64,000 nucleotides of DNA from Leadbetterella byssophila_A (lineage in GTDB: Bacteria; Bacteroidota; Bacteroidia; Cytophagales; Spirosomataceae), in NCBI GenBank assembly GCA_040394735.1, contig JBEBRR010000001.1, positions 1 through 64,000 on the forward strand, read 5' to 3'. The notes beneath the pieces were generated by a model that saw only the letters and a program-made list of their open reading frames with translations, did not search any database and was not told the DNA's origin. Shown here one piece after another: positions 33,049 through 41,498 of this stretch. How positions within the stretch are numbered: the stretch's first letter is position 1; every line of letters begins with the position of its first letter. The translations under genes were made by a program, and so were the position numbers.

Positions 33049-33573
33049 TTAGGAATTCTGATCTTCCGGCCTGTAAATGGCATAAAAAACGGAAGAATTA
33101 CGTGGTGTTATCGGCATTCCGTTGATTTCAGTGATCCGTTTTCCTCCGATCTTTTCCACAGCCTTCTGGGAACGGAAATTATCCTTATCGATATAGAATA
33201 AAACGATGTCAAAGTATTGGAAAGCATAGCTGATCATCAGCGCCTTTACCGCCGGATTATATTTGCCGCCCCAATATTTTTTAGCCAGGAAGGTCCAGCC
33301 TATTTCAATTGCTTTTTCCGACTCAGGACTGGGATTATACCGGCTTGTGCCGATAATTTTATGGGTAACTTTATCAATAATTGCAAGTGCCCTTCCCGTG
33401 GCCATAGCTTCACTGAAATAACGGGAGAAGCCTTCCCGTTCACTTCTTTCTTTTGCGGGATGCTGGTCCCAGATTTCTTTATCCGAAGCTACGGCGAACA
33501 GCGCTTCAAAATCATTTTCATGCAATGGCCGGAGTAACACCAGGTCATCTTCAAGTACGGGTTGTAAATTCAT
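33049..33573 (-). CDS. GNAT acetyltransferase (RimJ/RimL type)
   Basis: 174-residue N-acetyltransferase. VLLRPLHENDFEALFAVA at the N terminus is typical of the RimJ/RimL branch, and EIGWTFLAKKYWGGKYNPAVKA contains the acetyl-CoA pyrophosphate loop (KYWGGKYN). DKDNFRSQKAVEKIGGKRI is the usual C-terminal signature. The target amine (ribosomal protein, small molecule or antibiotic) cannot be told from sequence. It is a single gene between the riboswitch region and a membrane-protein gene. Confidence 0.88.
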   Translation of the reverse strand: MNLQPVLEDDLVLLRPLHENDFEALFAVASDKEIWDQHPAKERSEREGFSRYFSEAMATGRALAIIDKVTHKIIGTSRYNPSPESEKAIEIGWTFLAKKYWGGKYNPAVKALMISYAFQYFDIVLFYIDKDNFRSQKAVEKIGGKRITEINGMPITPRNSSVFYAIYRPEDQNS

Positions 33574-33617
33574 GGTATAAATGCTGTAAAAAGTTCCAGA
33601 TCCCGGACTCGCACCGG

Positions 33618-33661
33618 CGTCGATCGCAAATCGATTTACGATTTCACATTTACGATTGACG
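33618..33661. repeat. Intergenic imperfect palindrome
   Basis: 14-base arms CGTCGATCGCAAAT (33618-33631) and ATTTACGATTGACG (33648-33661) pair with two transition mismatches around a 16-base loop. It lies in the 99-base gap after the GNAT start and before the end of the membrane-protein gene; a role as terminator for the latter is possible. Confidence 0.5.
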
Positions 33662-33672
33662 GAAGGGGCACA

Positions 33673-34272
33673 TTATCTCCTTGACAGTATTGATCCCGAA
33701 TTGGCCATGCCGATACACAGTACCCCGGCCGCCATGAGCAGATGATACAGGCTGATGGTAAAATCGCGGGTGCCGAACAGCTCTTTCCGGAAACTGCCCA
33801 GGGCGAAAAAGGTTACCCCGGCAATGATCCATAAACCCACCCGGAAATTGCCTTTGATAAGGGCGAAAAGTCCGAGAATCAGTACAACGGTCATGGAAAT
33901 CACCGGTGTCCAGAAGAAGACAGGCCGGAAATCAAAAACTTCAAAAAGGGCAAAAAAGACAAAGCCCAGGGCGATAATCGCATAACTTCCCCAGCGCGAA
34001 AGATCGCTGCCGGCTACCAGCGCCGCTGTGGCTCCTACCAGTCCGATGGCCCCGTTGACAGTGGCCAGTGTCTGAAAAAACTGGGAAACAGGAACAGCCT
34101 TGTCAAAGCCGAAGAAGCCGAGTGCTCCGAAAATAGCCGCCACTACCACTGAAAGGATAAAAGACTCCCAGAGAATGGTGGAAGAAAACTCCAGAGGATT
34201 GATATACCTGAAGAAAACGTAGATGCCGGCTAAAGCCAGGATAAGGTCTGATAATCCGTGAATAAGGTCCAT
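33673..34272 (-). CDS. Polytopic membrane protein of unknown function
   Basis: 199-residue protein with about seven hydrophobic helices and almost no soluble loops, so an integral inner-membrane protein. DLIHGLSDLILALAGIYVFF begins the first helix and YHLLMAAGVLCIGMANSGS lies in the last. Acidic and aromatic residues within helices (WESFIL, FEVFDFRPVFFWTP) could form a polar pocket. I do not recognise the family. The murB gene starts upstream on the same strand and ends 21 bases before this gene, so co-transcription with murB is likely. Confidence 0.7.
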   Translation of the reverse strand: MDLIHGLSDLILALAGIYVFFRYINPLEFSSTILWESFILSVVVAAIFGALGFFGFDKAVPVSQFFQTLATVNGAIGLVGATAALVAGSDLSRWGSYAIIALGFVFFALFEVFDFRPVFFWTPVISMTVVLILGLFALIKGNFRVGLWIIAGVTFFALGSFRKELFGTRDFTISLYHLLMAAGVLCIGMANSGSILSRR

Positions 34273-34293
34273 GTCGGGTCTTTTAAGGTAAAG

Positions 34294-35316
34294 TTAGCTA
34301 ATAAAATTTACTTCAGGTGAAATGCTTATGTCAAATTTTTCAAGAACGGAAGCCTGTATACGGGCTGCCAGATCAGCTATCTCAGCACCTTTCCCCCCGC
34401 CGAAATTGACCAGCACCAGTGCCTGTTTGTCATGTACACCCACCTCACCAAAACGCCTTCCTTTCCATCCGGCCTGTTCGATCAGCCATCCCGCCGGCAC
34501 TTTTACCTGTTCTTCGCTTACTTCATATCCTGGAATTTCGGGATATTTTTCTCTTATTTTAAGATATTCATCTCTTTGTATCTCCGGGTTTTTGAAAAAA
34601 CTGCCCGAGTTTCCTATCTCCGCCGGGTCAGGAAGCTTGCTTTTCCGGATCCGGATAACGGCATTGCTCACATCCCGGATAGTGGGAGAATCCACGCCCA
34701 TTTCAGCAAGAGTCTGGCGGATAGCCCCATAAGCGATATTGATTTCCGGCTTTTTGGATAGCCTGAAGCTGACATTCAGAATAACATAGCGATTTTTACC
34801 TTCGTGCTTGAAAAAGCTTTCACGGTACCCGAAAGCACACCTTTCATGCCCAAAAACTTCTGTTTGCAGCGTTTCCAGGTTGAAGGCCTCCAGGCAGTGA
34901 AAGGTATCTTTTACCTCTGCACCATAGGCGCCTATATTTTGCATGGGGGCTGCACCCACCGTTCCGGGTATAAGAGACATGTTTTCCACCCCGCCAAGAT
35001 TCTGTTCAATACAGTAAAGCACAAACGTATGCCAGATCTCACCTGCCCCCGCCTGCAGGATAACATACTGACCGGTTTCCTCCGTGACCCTGATCCCTTT
35101 TATAGAAATTTTGATGACCAGGCCGTCAAAATCATTCAGTAAAAGGATGTTGCTTCCGCCGCCCAGGAAAAGTTTCTTTGCAGATGCCCAGACAGGGTCC
35201 TGCAGGAGGCTTATCAACTGTTCTGCCGCAGTAATTTCCGTGAAATAGCGGGCCGTCACTTCCAGTCCGAAAGTGTTATAGGGCTTCAGCGGTACGTTTT
35301 CTTCAATGATGGTCAT
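34294..35316 (-). CDS. murB: UDP-N-acetylenolpyruvoylglucosamine reductase
   Basis: 340-residue FAD enzyme that reduces UDP-GlcNAc-enolpyruvate to UDP-MurNAc in peptidoglycan synthesis. NVPLKPYNTFGL at the N terminus, FAD-binding LGGGSNILL, SLIPGTVGAAPMQNIGAYGAEV, the substrate-binding Arg in FGYRESFFK and the proton-donor Ser in NSGSFFKNP are all in place. The length and domain order fit the type I (E. coli-like) enzyme with its extra C-terminal loop. It overlaps the DUF1684 gene by 14 bases at its start and is followed by a membrane-protein gene 21 bases on. Confidence 0.96.
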   Translation of the reverse strand: MTIIEENVPLKPYNTFGLEVTARYFTEITAAEQLISLLQDPVWASAKKLFLGGGSNILLLNDFDGLVIKISIKGIRVTEETGQYVILQAGAGEIWHTFVLYCIEQNLGGVENMSLIPGTVGAAPMQNIGAYGAEVKDTFHCLEAFNLETLQTEVFGHERCAFGYRESFFKHEGKNRYVILNVSFRLSKKPEINIAYGAIRQTLAEMGVDSPTIRDVSNAVIRIRKSKLPDPAEIGNSGSFFKNPEIQRDEYLKIREKYPEIPGYEVSEEQVKVPAGWLIEQAGWKGRRFGEVGVHDKQALVLVNFGGGKGAEIADLAARIQASVLEKFDISISPEVNFIS

Positions 35317-35878
35317 ATTCGGTTTTGAGCGGAAGCTTTTCCCCTGCTTCTATACGTAAGTTCAAATGATTCTCTGCGGGAGGGATGGGGCAATTCCAGC
35401 CCTCCGAAAAGGCACAGTAGGGATTGTAAAGACGATTAAAATCAATCTGCACTTTCCCGTTCCGGAAATCGGCGGTATTCAGATCCAGGTAACGGCCGCC
35501 GCCGTAGGTCTCTGCCGGCGCAGTCAGGTCTTTGAGCGGCAGAAAGAGGTGGCTCCTGTAAAGTGGTGATACCGGAACCGGCTGGTAAACCATGAGCTTA
35601 TATTTTTTACCTTCGGTCCTGAATTTTATTTCGGCATATTCGCGGTATTCTTTGATCTTGTCAGCAGAAGTGGGAACAGCAATCACTTTTCCCTTTTTCA
35701 TAAGACGGTAGGAGGCCGGAACATTGAATTTTTCATTAGGCTCGAAAAAAGCCTGTTCACTGTTGGGAAATTCTTTCAGTGTTTTAGCCTTGTACTCCTC
35801 CCTGAGCGGGTCGCTCTGGCTGAAACCCTGGAAAAATATGCCGGCAAAAAGCCAGATGAGAAGGGATCGTAAATGCAT
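35303..35878 (-). CDS. DUF1684 family exported protein
   Basis: 191-residue protein with a signal peptide (LLIWLFAGIFFQGFS). The C-terminal half carries the DUF1684 signature: FLPLKDLTAPAETYGGGRYL, then DFNRLYNPYCAFSEGWNCPI and PPAENHLNLRIEAGEKL. The DFNxxYNPxCAF...CPxPPxEN pattern includes two conserved cysteines that may bond or bind metal. Function is unknown. The gene overlaps the start of murB by 14 bases, which couples it to cell-wall synthesis genes in transcription at least. Confidence 0.88.
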   Translation of the reverse strand: MHLRSLLIWLFAGIFFQGFSQSDPLREEYKAKTLKEFPNSEQAFFEPNEKFNVPASYRLMKKGKVIAVPTSADKIKEYREYAEIKFRTEGKKYKLMVYQPVPVSPLYRSHLFLPLKDLTAPAETYGGGRYLDLNTADFRNGKVQIDFNRLYNPYCAFSEGWNCPIPPAENHLNLRIEAGEKLPLKTEYDHH

Positions 35879-36008
35879 GAGTCCGTATCGTTTCTCAAAA
35901 TTAAGACGAAATCCTAAGGCGGATAAGAAATTCAGGTTTTTTTATCAAATTTAGGTTAAGAGGCCTTTATTTCGAAAAGGGTTTAACATGCTTTTCACTG
36001 AGAATGTT

Positions 36009-36016
36009 TAACTTTG
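36009..36016 (+). promoter_or_regulatory. Candidate -7 box for icd
   Basis: TAACTTTG matches TAnnTTTG, 29 bases before the ATG at 36046. Its position inside the extended frame that begins at 36004 argues for the later start. Confidence 0.45.
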
Positions 36017-36045
36017 TGCATATTGGATTCAAATCAAATTATATA

Positions 36046-38265
36046 ATGTCAAAGATCATTTATACCATTACTGATGAAGCTCCTGCTCTGGCCACCTATT
36101 CTTTTTTGCCTATAGTAGAAGCCTTTACCCAACCGGCAGGCGTAACCATAGAAACCCGCGATATTTCACTGGCAGGACGTATACTGGCTAATTTTGCTGA
36201 ATTTCTTACCGAAGACCAGCCTGTGTCTGATGACCTGGCCTATTTGGGAAAACTCGCCGTAGAACCCGAAGCAAACATCATCAAGCTGCCAAATATTTCG
36301 GCTTCCATCCCCCAGCTGGTGGCCGCGGTGAAAGAACTTCAGGCAAAGGGATATGCTATTCCGGATTATCCTGAAGAACCCCGGGATGCCCAGGAAACCT
36401 ACATCAAAGCCAAATACGATAAAATCAAGGGCTCGGCAGTAAATCCTGTTCTCAGGGAAGGAAATTCTGACAGAAGAGCTCCCAAGGCGGTTAAGGAATA
36501 TGCGCGGAAGCATCCCCATTCCATGGGCGCCTGGTCTGCCTCTTCCAAATCGCACGTTTCTTCTATGGCCGAAGGCGATTTTTACGGAAGCGAGAAGTCG
36601 GTAGTAGTGAGCAAACCCACCCATTTCAGGATCACTTTCACCGGAAACGACGGCACCACCAAAGTGCTGAAGGAAGGAAGCCCGCTGCAGGAAGGGGAAG
36701 CCATTGATTCATCGGTGATGAGCCTTTCAAAGCTGAAAAGCTTTTACGCCCAGGAAATCAAAGATGCCAAAGCAGAAGATGTGCTGTTTTCAGTGCACCT
36801 GAAGGCAACCATGATGAAGGTTTCCGACCCTATTCTTTTCGGCGGTGTGGTATATGAATACTTTAAAGAAGTGTATGATAAATACACGGAGCTTTTTGAT
36901 GAGCTGAACATTAATCCGAATAACGGACTGGGAGACCTGGAAAAGAAAATCCAGTCGCTTCCTGCGGAACAGAAAGCGGCTATTGAAGCAGATATCCAGG
37001 CCGTATATGCAAAAAACCCGCCGCTGGCCATGGTGAATTCCGACAAAGGGATCACTAACCTGCACGTACCCAGTGATGTAATTATTGACGCCTCAATGCC
37101 GGCGGCTATCCGTACATCCGGACAGATGTGGGGGCCTGACGGCAAGCCGAAAGATACCAAGTTTGTGATTCCGGACCGTTCGTATTCCGGAGTGTACCAG
37201 ACTGTAATTGATTTCTGTAAGAAAAACGGCGCGCTGGACCCCGTGACCATGGGATCGGTATCCAATGTGGGGCTGATGGCCCAGGCGGCAGAAGAATACG
37301 GCTCGCATGACAAGACCTTCCAGGTAGCCGCTGCCGGGAAAGTACAGGTAACAGACGATGAAGGCCATGTGCTTATGGAGCAGACTGTAGACGCCGGAGA
37401 TATCTTCCGGATGTGCCAGACCAAGGATGCCCCTGTACAGGACTGGGTGAAGCTGGCTGTAAACCGGGCCAGGGCAACAGGTACTCCTGCTGTGTTCTGG
37501 CTGGATAAAAACCGGGCACATGATGCCAACCTGATCACCAAAGTGGAAAGATACCTGAAAGATCACGACACCAGCGGGCTGGAAATTTATATTATGAGCC
37601 CGGCAGAAGCCACGCAATATTCATTGGAGCGGATTGTCAAAGGACTGGATACGATTTCCGTAACCGGTAATGTATTGAGGGATTACAATACCGACCTGTT
37701 TCCTATCCTGGAGGTAGGTACTTCTGCCAAGATGCTGTCTATTGTACCCCTGATGAACGGTGGCGGACTGTTTGAAACCGGTGCAGGGGGCTCGGCGCCA
37801 AAGCATGTTCAGCAGTTTCAAGAAGAAGGCTACCTGCGTTGGGACTCCCTGGGCGAATTCCTTGCCCTGGCCGTTTCCCTGGAGCATTATGCACAGGTTA
37901 ACGGAAATGCCAAGGCGCAGGTGCTGGCCGATACGCTGGATGAAGCCACCGGCAAATTCCTGGAAAATGATAAATCACCTGCCCGTAAGGTAGGCCAGAT
38001 CGATAACCGGGGCAGTCATTTCTACCTGGCGTTGTACTGGGCACAGGCCCTTGCCGCACAGGACAGGGATGCTGAGCTGAAAGCCCTGTTTACCCCGGTA
38101 GCCGAAGAGCTGACCGCTCAGGAAGCAAAAATCAATGAGGAGCTGATCGCCGCACAGGGTAAGCCGCAGGATATCGGAGGATACTACAAGCCTGATTTTG
38201 CCAGGGCTTCGGCAGCTATGCGCCCCAGTGCTACCCTGAACGGTATTCTGGCAAAAATAGGATAA
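36046..38265 (+). CDS. icd: Monomeric NADP-dependent isocitrate dehydrogenase
   Basis: 739-residue monomeric-type isocitrate dehydrogenase, converting isocitrate to 2-oxoglutarate in the TCA cycle with NADP. The start MSKIIYTITDEAPALATYSFLP, the central REGNSDRRAPKAVKEYARKHPHSMG and DCFLDAxx-equivalent stretch around VFWLDKNRAHDANLI, and the GSAPKHVQQF loop with LRWDSLGEFLAL are hallmarks of this form. Length agrees with the roughly 740-residue family and differs from the 400-residue dimeric enzyme. I use the ATG at 36046; the frame extends to 36004, but a TAACTTTG box falls in that extra part. A hairpin repeat follows at 38291. Confidence 0.94.
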   Translation: MSKIIYTITDEAPALATYSFLPIVEAFTQPAGVTIETRDISLAGRILANFAEFLTEDQPVSDDLAYLGKLAVEPEANIIKLPNISASIPQLVAAVKELQAKGYAIPDYPEEPRDAQETYIKAKYDKIKGSAVNPVLREGNSDRRAPKAVKEYARKHPHSMGAWSASSKSHVSSMAEGDFYGSEKSVVVSKPTHFRITFTGNDGTTKVLKEGSPLQEGEAIDSSVMSLSKLKSFYAQEIKDAKAEDVLFSVHLKATMMKVSDPILFGGVVYEYFKEVYDKYTELFDELNINPNNGLGDLEKKIQSLPAEQKAAIEADIQAVYAKNPPLAMVNSDKGITNLHVPSDVIIDASMPAAIRTSGQMWGPDGKPKDTKFVIPDRSYSGVYQTVIDFCKKNGALDPVTMGSVSNVGLMAQAAEEYGSHDKTFQVAAAGKVQVTDDEGHVLMEQTVDAGDIFRMCQTKDAPVQDWVKLAVNRARATGTPAVFWLDKNRAHDANLITKVERYLKDHDTSGLEIYIMSPAEATQYSLERIVKGLDTISVTGNVLRDYNTDLFPILEVGTSAKMLSIVPLMNGGGLFETGAGGSAPKHVQQFQEEGYLRWDSLGEFLALAVSLEHYAQVNGNAKAQVLADTLDEATGKFLENDKSPARKVGQIDNRGSHFYLALYWAQALAAQDRDAELKALFTPVAEELTAQEAKINEELIAAQGKPQDIGGYYKPDFARASAAMRPSATLNGILAKIG

Positions 38266-38290
38266 GACTGAAAGAACGGGTGCGTGTGCG

Positions 38291-38342
38291 GAAGAAGGTG
38301 CCTGAAAAGGATATGTTTGTATACTTTTCAGGCACCTTCTTC
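38291..38342. terminator. Hairpin terminator, copy 2 of a dispersed repeat
   Basis: GAAGAAGGTGCCTGAAAAGG (left arm, extending to GATA) pairs with TATACTTTTCAGGCACCTTC (right arm, extending to TTC), 22 of 23 positions, around a short TGTTTG loop. It follows icd by 25 bases. The core and even the loop closely resemble the copy at 26858-26905. Confidence 0.82.
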
Positions 38343-38370
38343 CTTTTTCCAGGCAGGAACAGAAATTGAA

Positions 38371-39771
38371 ATGTACAGATTATTTACAGGCATTGTCCTT
38401 ATCTCAGCCGTTTTCGCAGGCTGTAACCCGAAAGATCGCAGCCTGCAGGAAACAGGCATTGGAACGGCCGGTATGACCGCCCGGTCGCAACGGCTGTGGT
38501 TTCCTGTCTTTTATCCGGTAGAAGAGCTCGAAGACTGGCTGAACAGGAAATTTGACCGGGTGATAGCGGATACCTTCATTCCCTTTAAGAATGACAGTAT
38601 TTTATTAACGGTGTCGAAGCCGGGAAGAATACAGCTGTTAATGACCGGCGACTCAGTGAATGTACTTTTTCCCCTGGAAGTGGAGATCATTGATGACCGT
38701 GAAAAAAAATCGGGCAAAAAGATCTACCGCAGAATTACCGGAGCACTGAATCTTTACCTGAACATCAGGCCGGACGTAAGCGCGGAATGGGAGATTTCTA
38801 CCCGTACGGTTTTAAAAGGATATGAATGGAAGGAGCGTCCCCGCCTGGAGACGGGAAAGCTGAAAATAGGCGTGAAATTTATTGCAGATTATTTATTGCG
38901 GAATGAGCTGGGCGATCTTACGGGTGCGCTGGATGAAGCCCTGCGCGAAAAGGTAGACCTGAAAAAGGGAATAAGCCGGACCTGGATGAACCTGCAAAGG
39001 CCTATGCCGGTTTATCATTCAGGTTCAGACACGCTCTGGTTCAGGATAGAGCCTGACAGCCTGTGGGGCGATATCAGGGGAAATCAGAACGGCCTGGTAT
39101 TTAACCTGGCAGCAGATGCCCGTGCGCAGGTATACCACGATACCACCCGGTTTTCCGCGTATAAACCCTTGCCGTACTTCCGGCCGCTGACGCAGATGCA
39201 GGAAGATTCCAACGCATTGGAAATCCTGGCTGCCGTACCCCTGGAGATGATCAACCGGCAATTGAAGAGAGTAGGCAAAGAGTATTCATCCAGCCGGAGA
39301 ATGGCATTCCCGGAAATCAGTGATTTAAGGATGAGAGGCCATGACAAAAAAGTGGCCTTTGATCTGCAGACAGGCGGAAGTACGCCGGTAACACTGACCA
39401 TAGTAGGTACGCCGGAATACGATACAAAGAGCAGGACCCTGGTAATTACCCGCCCGGATTATGATCTGAATACAGACCATAAGGTGCTGAATGCCGTGGA
39501 TAAAAGATTCCGCGACGGTATCCTGCGTTACCTGGAAAAGAAAGCGATCCTGGATATCGGAGAATATATGAATGACCTGCCGGGATTCCTGAACGGAACG
39601 ATCAATGAAGGAAATCATTCCGATAAGTTTGAGCTCCTTTTTTCAGAAATAGAGGTGAGAGACATCCGTCACGCCGCCAATGATTCGGAACTTCTGATCT
39701 GGTTATCCTGTAAACCCCGCTTTGAGATCACACTGAAAAAGCTGCCGGTGAAGAAGAAAGTGAAGATATGA
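38371..39771 (+). CDS. DUF4403 family lipoprotein
   Basis: 466-residue exported lipoprotein. The leader MYRLFTGIVLISAVFAGC ends at Cys18. I start at this ATG because the longer frame from 38284 would run through the hairpin at 38291. The mature protein has two similar halves, each with a vELxxWLNxxF-like start (YPVEELEDWLNRKFD; VPLEMINRQLKRVG). SRTWMNLQRPMPVYHSGSDT and LWFRIEPDSLW in the middle match DUF4403. The repeated alpha/beta layout recalls lipid-binding tubular domains, which is inference. Function is unknown. Confidence 0.75.
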   Translation: MYRLFTGIVLISAVFAGCNPKDRSLQETGIGTAGMTARSQRLWFPVFYPVEELEDWLNRKFDRVIADTFIPFKNDSILLTVSKPGRIQLLMTGDSVNVLFPLEVEIIDDREKKSGKKIYRRITGALNLYLNIRPDVSAEWEISTRTVLKGYEWKERPRLETGKLKIGVKFIADYLLRNELGDLTGALDEALREKVDLKKGISRTWMNLQRPMPVYHSGSDTLWFRIEPDSLWGDIRGNQNGLVFNLAADARAQVYHDTTRFSAYKPLPYFRPLTQMQEDSNALEILAAVPLEMINRQLKRVGKEYSSSRRMAFPEISDLRMRGHDKKVAFDLQTGGSTPVTLTIVGTPEYDTKSRTLVITRPDYDLNTDHKVLNAVDKRFRDGILRYLEKKAILDIGEYMNDLPGFLNGTINEGNHSDKFELLFSEIEVRDIRHAANDSELLIWLSCKPRFEITLKKLPVKKKVKI

Positions 39772-39803
39772 AGAAGAGCTTTCTCTTAAGAGAGAAGGAT
39801 ACT

Positions 39804-41228
39804 TTAATCGCCTGAGAGTACTTTAAACGTGTTTTTATCCAGCAGGCACCTGTAAAAAATGGAATTGCGGTTCATCAGGTATTGATCAGCTACTTTCTGA
39901 CTCTGGTAATCTTTCCGGATAAGATTGTAGGTGTCAATCTTGGCTGAAGGAACGTAAAAGGGTTCCAGTGAAAATTTCCGGATATTATCTCCTATGTATT
40001 TCAGCGGTAAAAGAGATACCAGGATCATCACCACAATCCGGTAAGGGCGCTTCCCCGTCCGGTAGGAAAAGGATTTTATGAAATAGATATACAGGATCAG
40101 CAACAAGGGAAGGCTGGCCCTGGAAAAAAGGTCATTCCCCACTCCCAGCTTTACCAGAGGTAAAAGGATCAGTATTCCCACAACCACCTTCATTTCCGGT
40201 TTCTGCCTGAACCGGGGCTCGGTCAGCCAGTAAAATACCAGGATCTCAAAGCATACGAGACCTGCATAGTTGAGAATCCGGGAAGAGTCGGTCAGGGTAA
40301 ATTCCAGGGAGTTGCTGGTCTGGTTGGCAATCAGGTAAAGAAAAATAAAGGAAGCCAGGAACGCATTGATCAGCAGGAAAATACCAAGCACCGGGGCCTT
40401 TTCCCTGACCAGGACAGGCATAATCCGGACAAGATATATGATGCCGATAACCAGGGCCGGGAACGGCGCCCAGAACAGGCCGGAGATCAGGAGGGTGGAG
40501 GCGTTAAGAAGGTCACGGGGCTTTAAATACAGAACCACGCCCGTCAGAATAACCGTATAGATAAACTGGTTGGGTACCCAGCGGAGAGACAGGTACATCG
40601 GAAGGAGATTCCAGCGGGTATCCTCGAAATAAAAATAAGGACTGAACAGAAAATTCTCCAGTTTTAACAGCGGCACCAGGAAACTGAGCAGCCCGGAAAC
40701 CAGGAACAAAAGAATAAGGTAAAGGAAATTCCGGTTTAATATCATGTAAAGCCATGAAAGCCCGATAAACATGCCCCCTAATTCCCACAGGAAGAACACG
40801 GTGGTAATATTACCCAGGAAATTCAGTAAAAGACCGGGAACGATATAAAAGCCGTAATAATAGCTGGCATAGGCAGAAGCGTTTTTATAATAGATCGGAA
40901 GCCCTGACTGGGAAAAGTCGAAAACCTTCTGGATATGATGAGAAATATCAAAAGCAGAGCCGCCCCCGATTCCCGATACTCCCGAAACAAGGATAAGCAC
41001 TATGCCTAAACCCAGTATCTTCAGGATTTCAGGCCAGGTGAAATAAAAATTGTATTTATCTGCCCCGAGATGTGCTAACTGGTATATCGTATATCCTGAA
41101 AAAAACAGGAAAGCGGCGATTGCCCAGGGGGCCCTCAGCCAGAATAGATAAAACAGGGCAAGGGGCAGATTAACATACAGGTACGTCATCGCTACCGGCA
41201 CAGTACGACGGAATACGTTTATTGTCAT
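39804..41228 (-). CDS. Large polytopic membrane protein of unknown function
   Basis: 474-residue protein with about 11-12 transmembrane helices and a C-terminal soluble tail of about 65 residues (PFYVPSAKIDTYNLIRKDYQ). A loop with SGIGGGSAFDISHHIQKVFD lies after the third helix and could be an active-site loop. The overall shape recalls GT-C glycosyltransferases and O-antigen polymerase or ligase proteins, but no diagnostic motif was recognised. It is convergent with the DUF4403 gene and divergent from the AI-2E transporter gene. Confidence 0.7.
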   Translation of the reverse strand: MTINVFRRTVPVAMTYLYVNLPLALFYLFWLRAPWAIAAFLFFSGYTIYQLAHLGADKYNFYFTWPEILKILGLGIVLILVSGVSGIGGGSAFDISHHIQKVFDFSQSGLPIYYKNASAYASYYYGFYIVPGLLLNFLGNITTVFFLWELGGMFIGLSWLYMILNRNFLYLILLFLVSGLLSFLVPLLKLENFLFSPYFYFEDTRWNLLPMYLSLRWVPNQFIYTVILTGVVLYLKPRDLLNASTLLISGLFWAPFPALVIGIIYLVRIMPVLVREKAPVLGIFLLINAFLASFIFLYLIANQTSNSLEFTLTDSSRILNYAGLVCFEILVFYWLTEPRFRQKPEMKVVVGILILLPLVKLGVGNDLFSRASLPLLLILYIYFIKSFSYRTGKRPYRIVVMILVSLLPLKYIGDNIRKFSLEPFYVPSAKIDTYNLIRKDYQSQKVADQYLMNRNSIFYRCLLDKNTFKVLSGD

Positions 41229-41498
41229 AATTGAAAAGGGCTCTGCCGATATCCGGGAAATGAATCTGCCGGATAATGACGCTTTCTGATAAAGGGCAGG
41301 TTTTTTTAATCCTGTACTCGTCAGGTTGCTTCAATTCAGAAGAATCCGGCAGATACTCCGGTGTTTTCAAGACAAATATCCGGATTTTAATCGGAGATGT
41401 CAAGCGTCTTCCTGACGGGCAGGGTCAATAATTTTCATCCCGGCGCTTTCAATACAAGCCGGATATCCTTAATTTACACCATCTTTAACAAAGCAGCT

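Noticed and set aside
36004..36045. Longer start for icd
   Set aside because: The TAACTTTG box at 36009 lies inside this part and the family start motif begins at 36046.
36744..37541. 265-codon minus-strand frame inside icd
   Set aside because: It lies wholly within the strongly supported isocitrate dehydrogenase gene and its translation shows no domain features.
38284..38370. Longer start for the DUF4403 gene
   Set aside because: It would place the hairpin repeat at 38291 inside the coding region and hide the lipoprotein leader.
41397..41498. Longer start for the AI-2E family gene
   Set aside because: The 34 extra residues have no hydrophobic helix or family match; MPKPQ at 41499 is the natural start.
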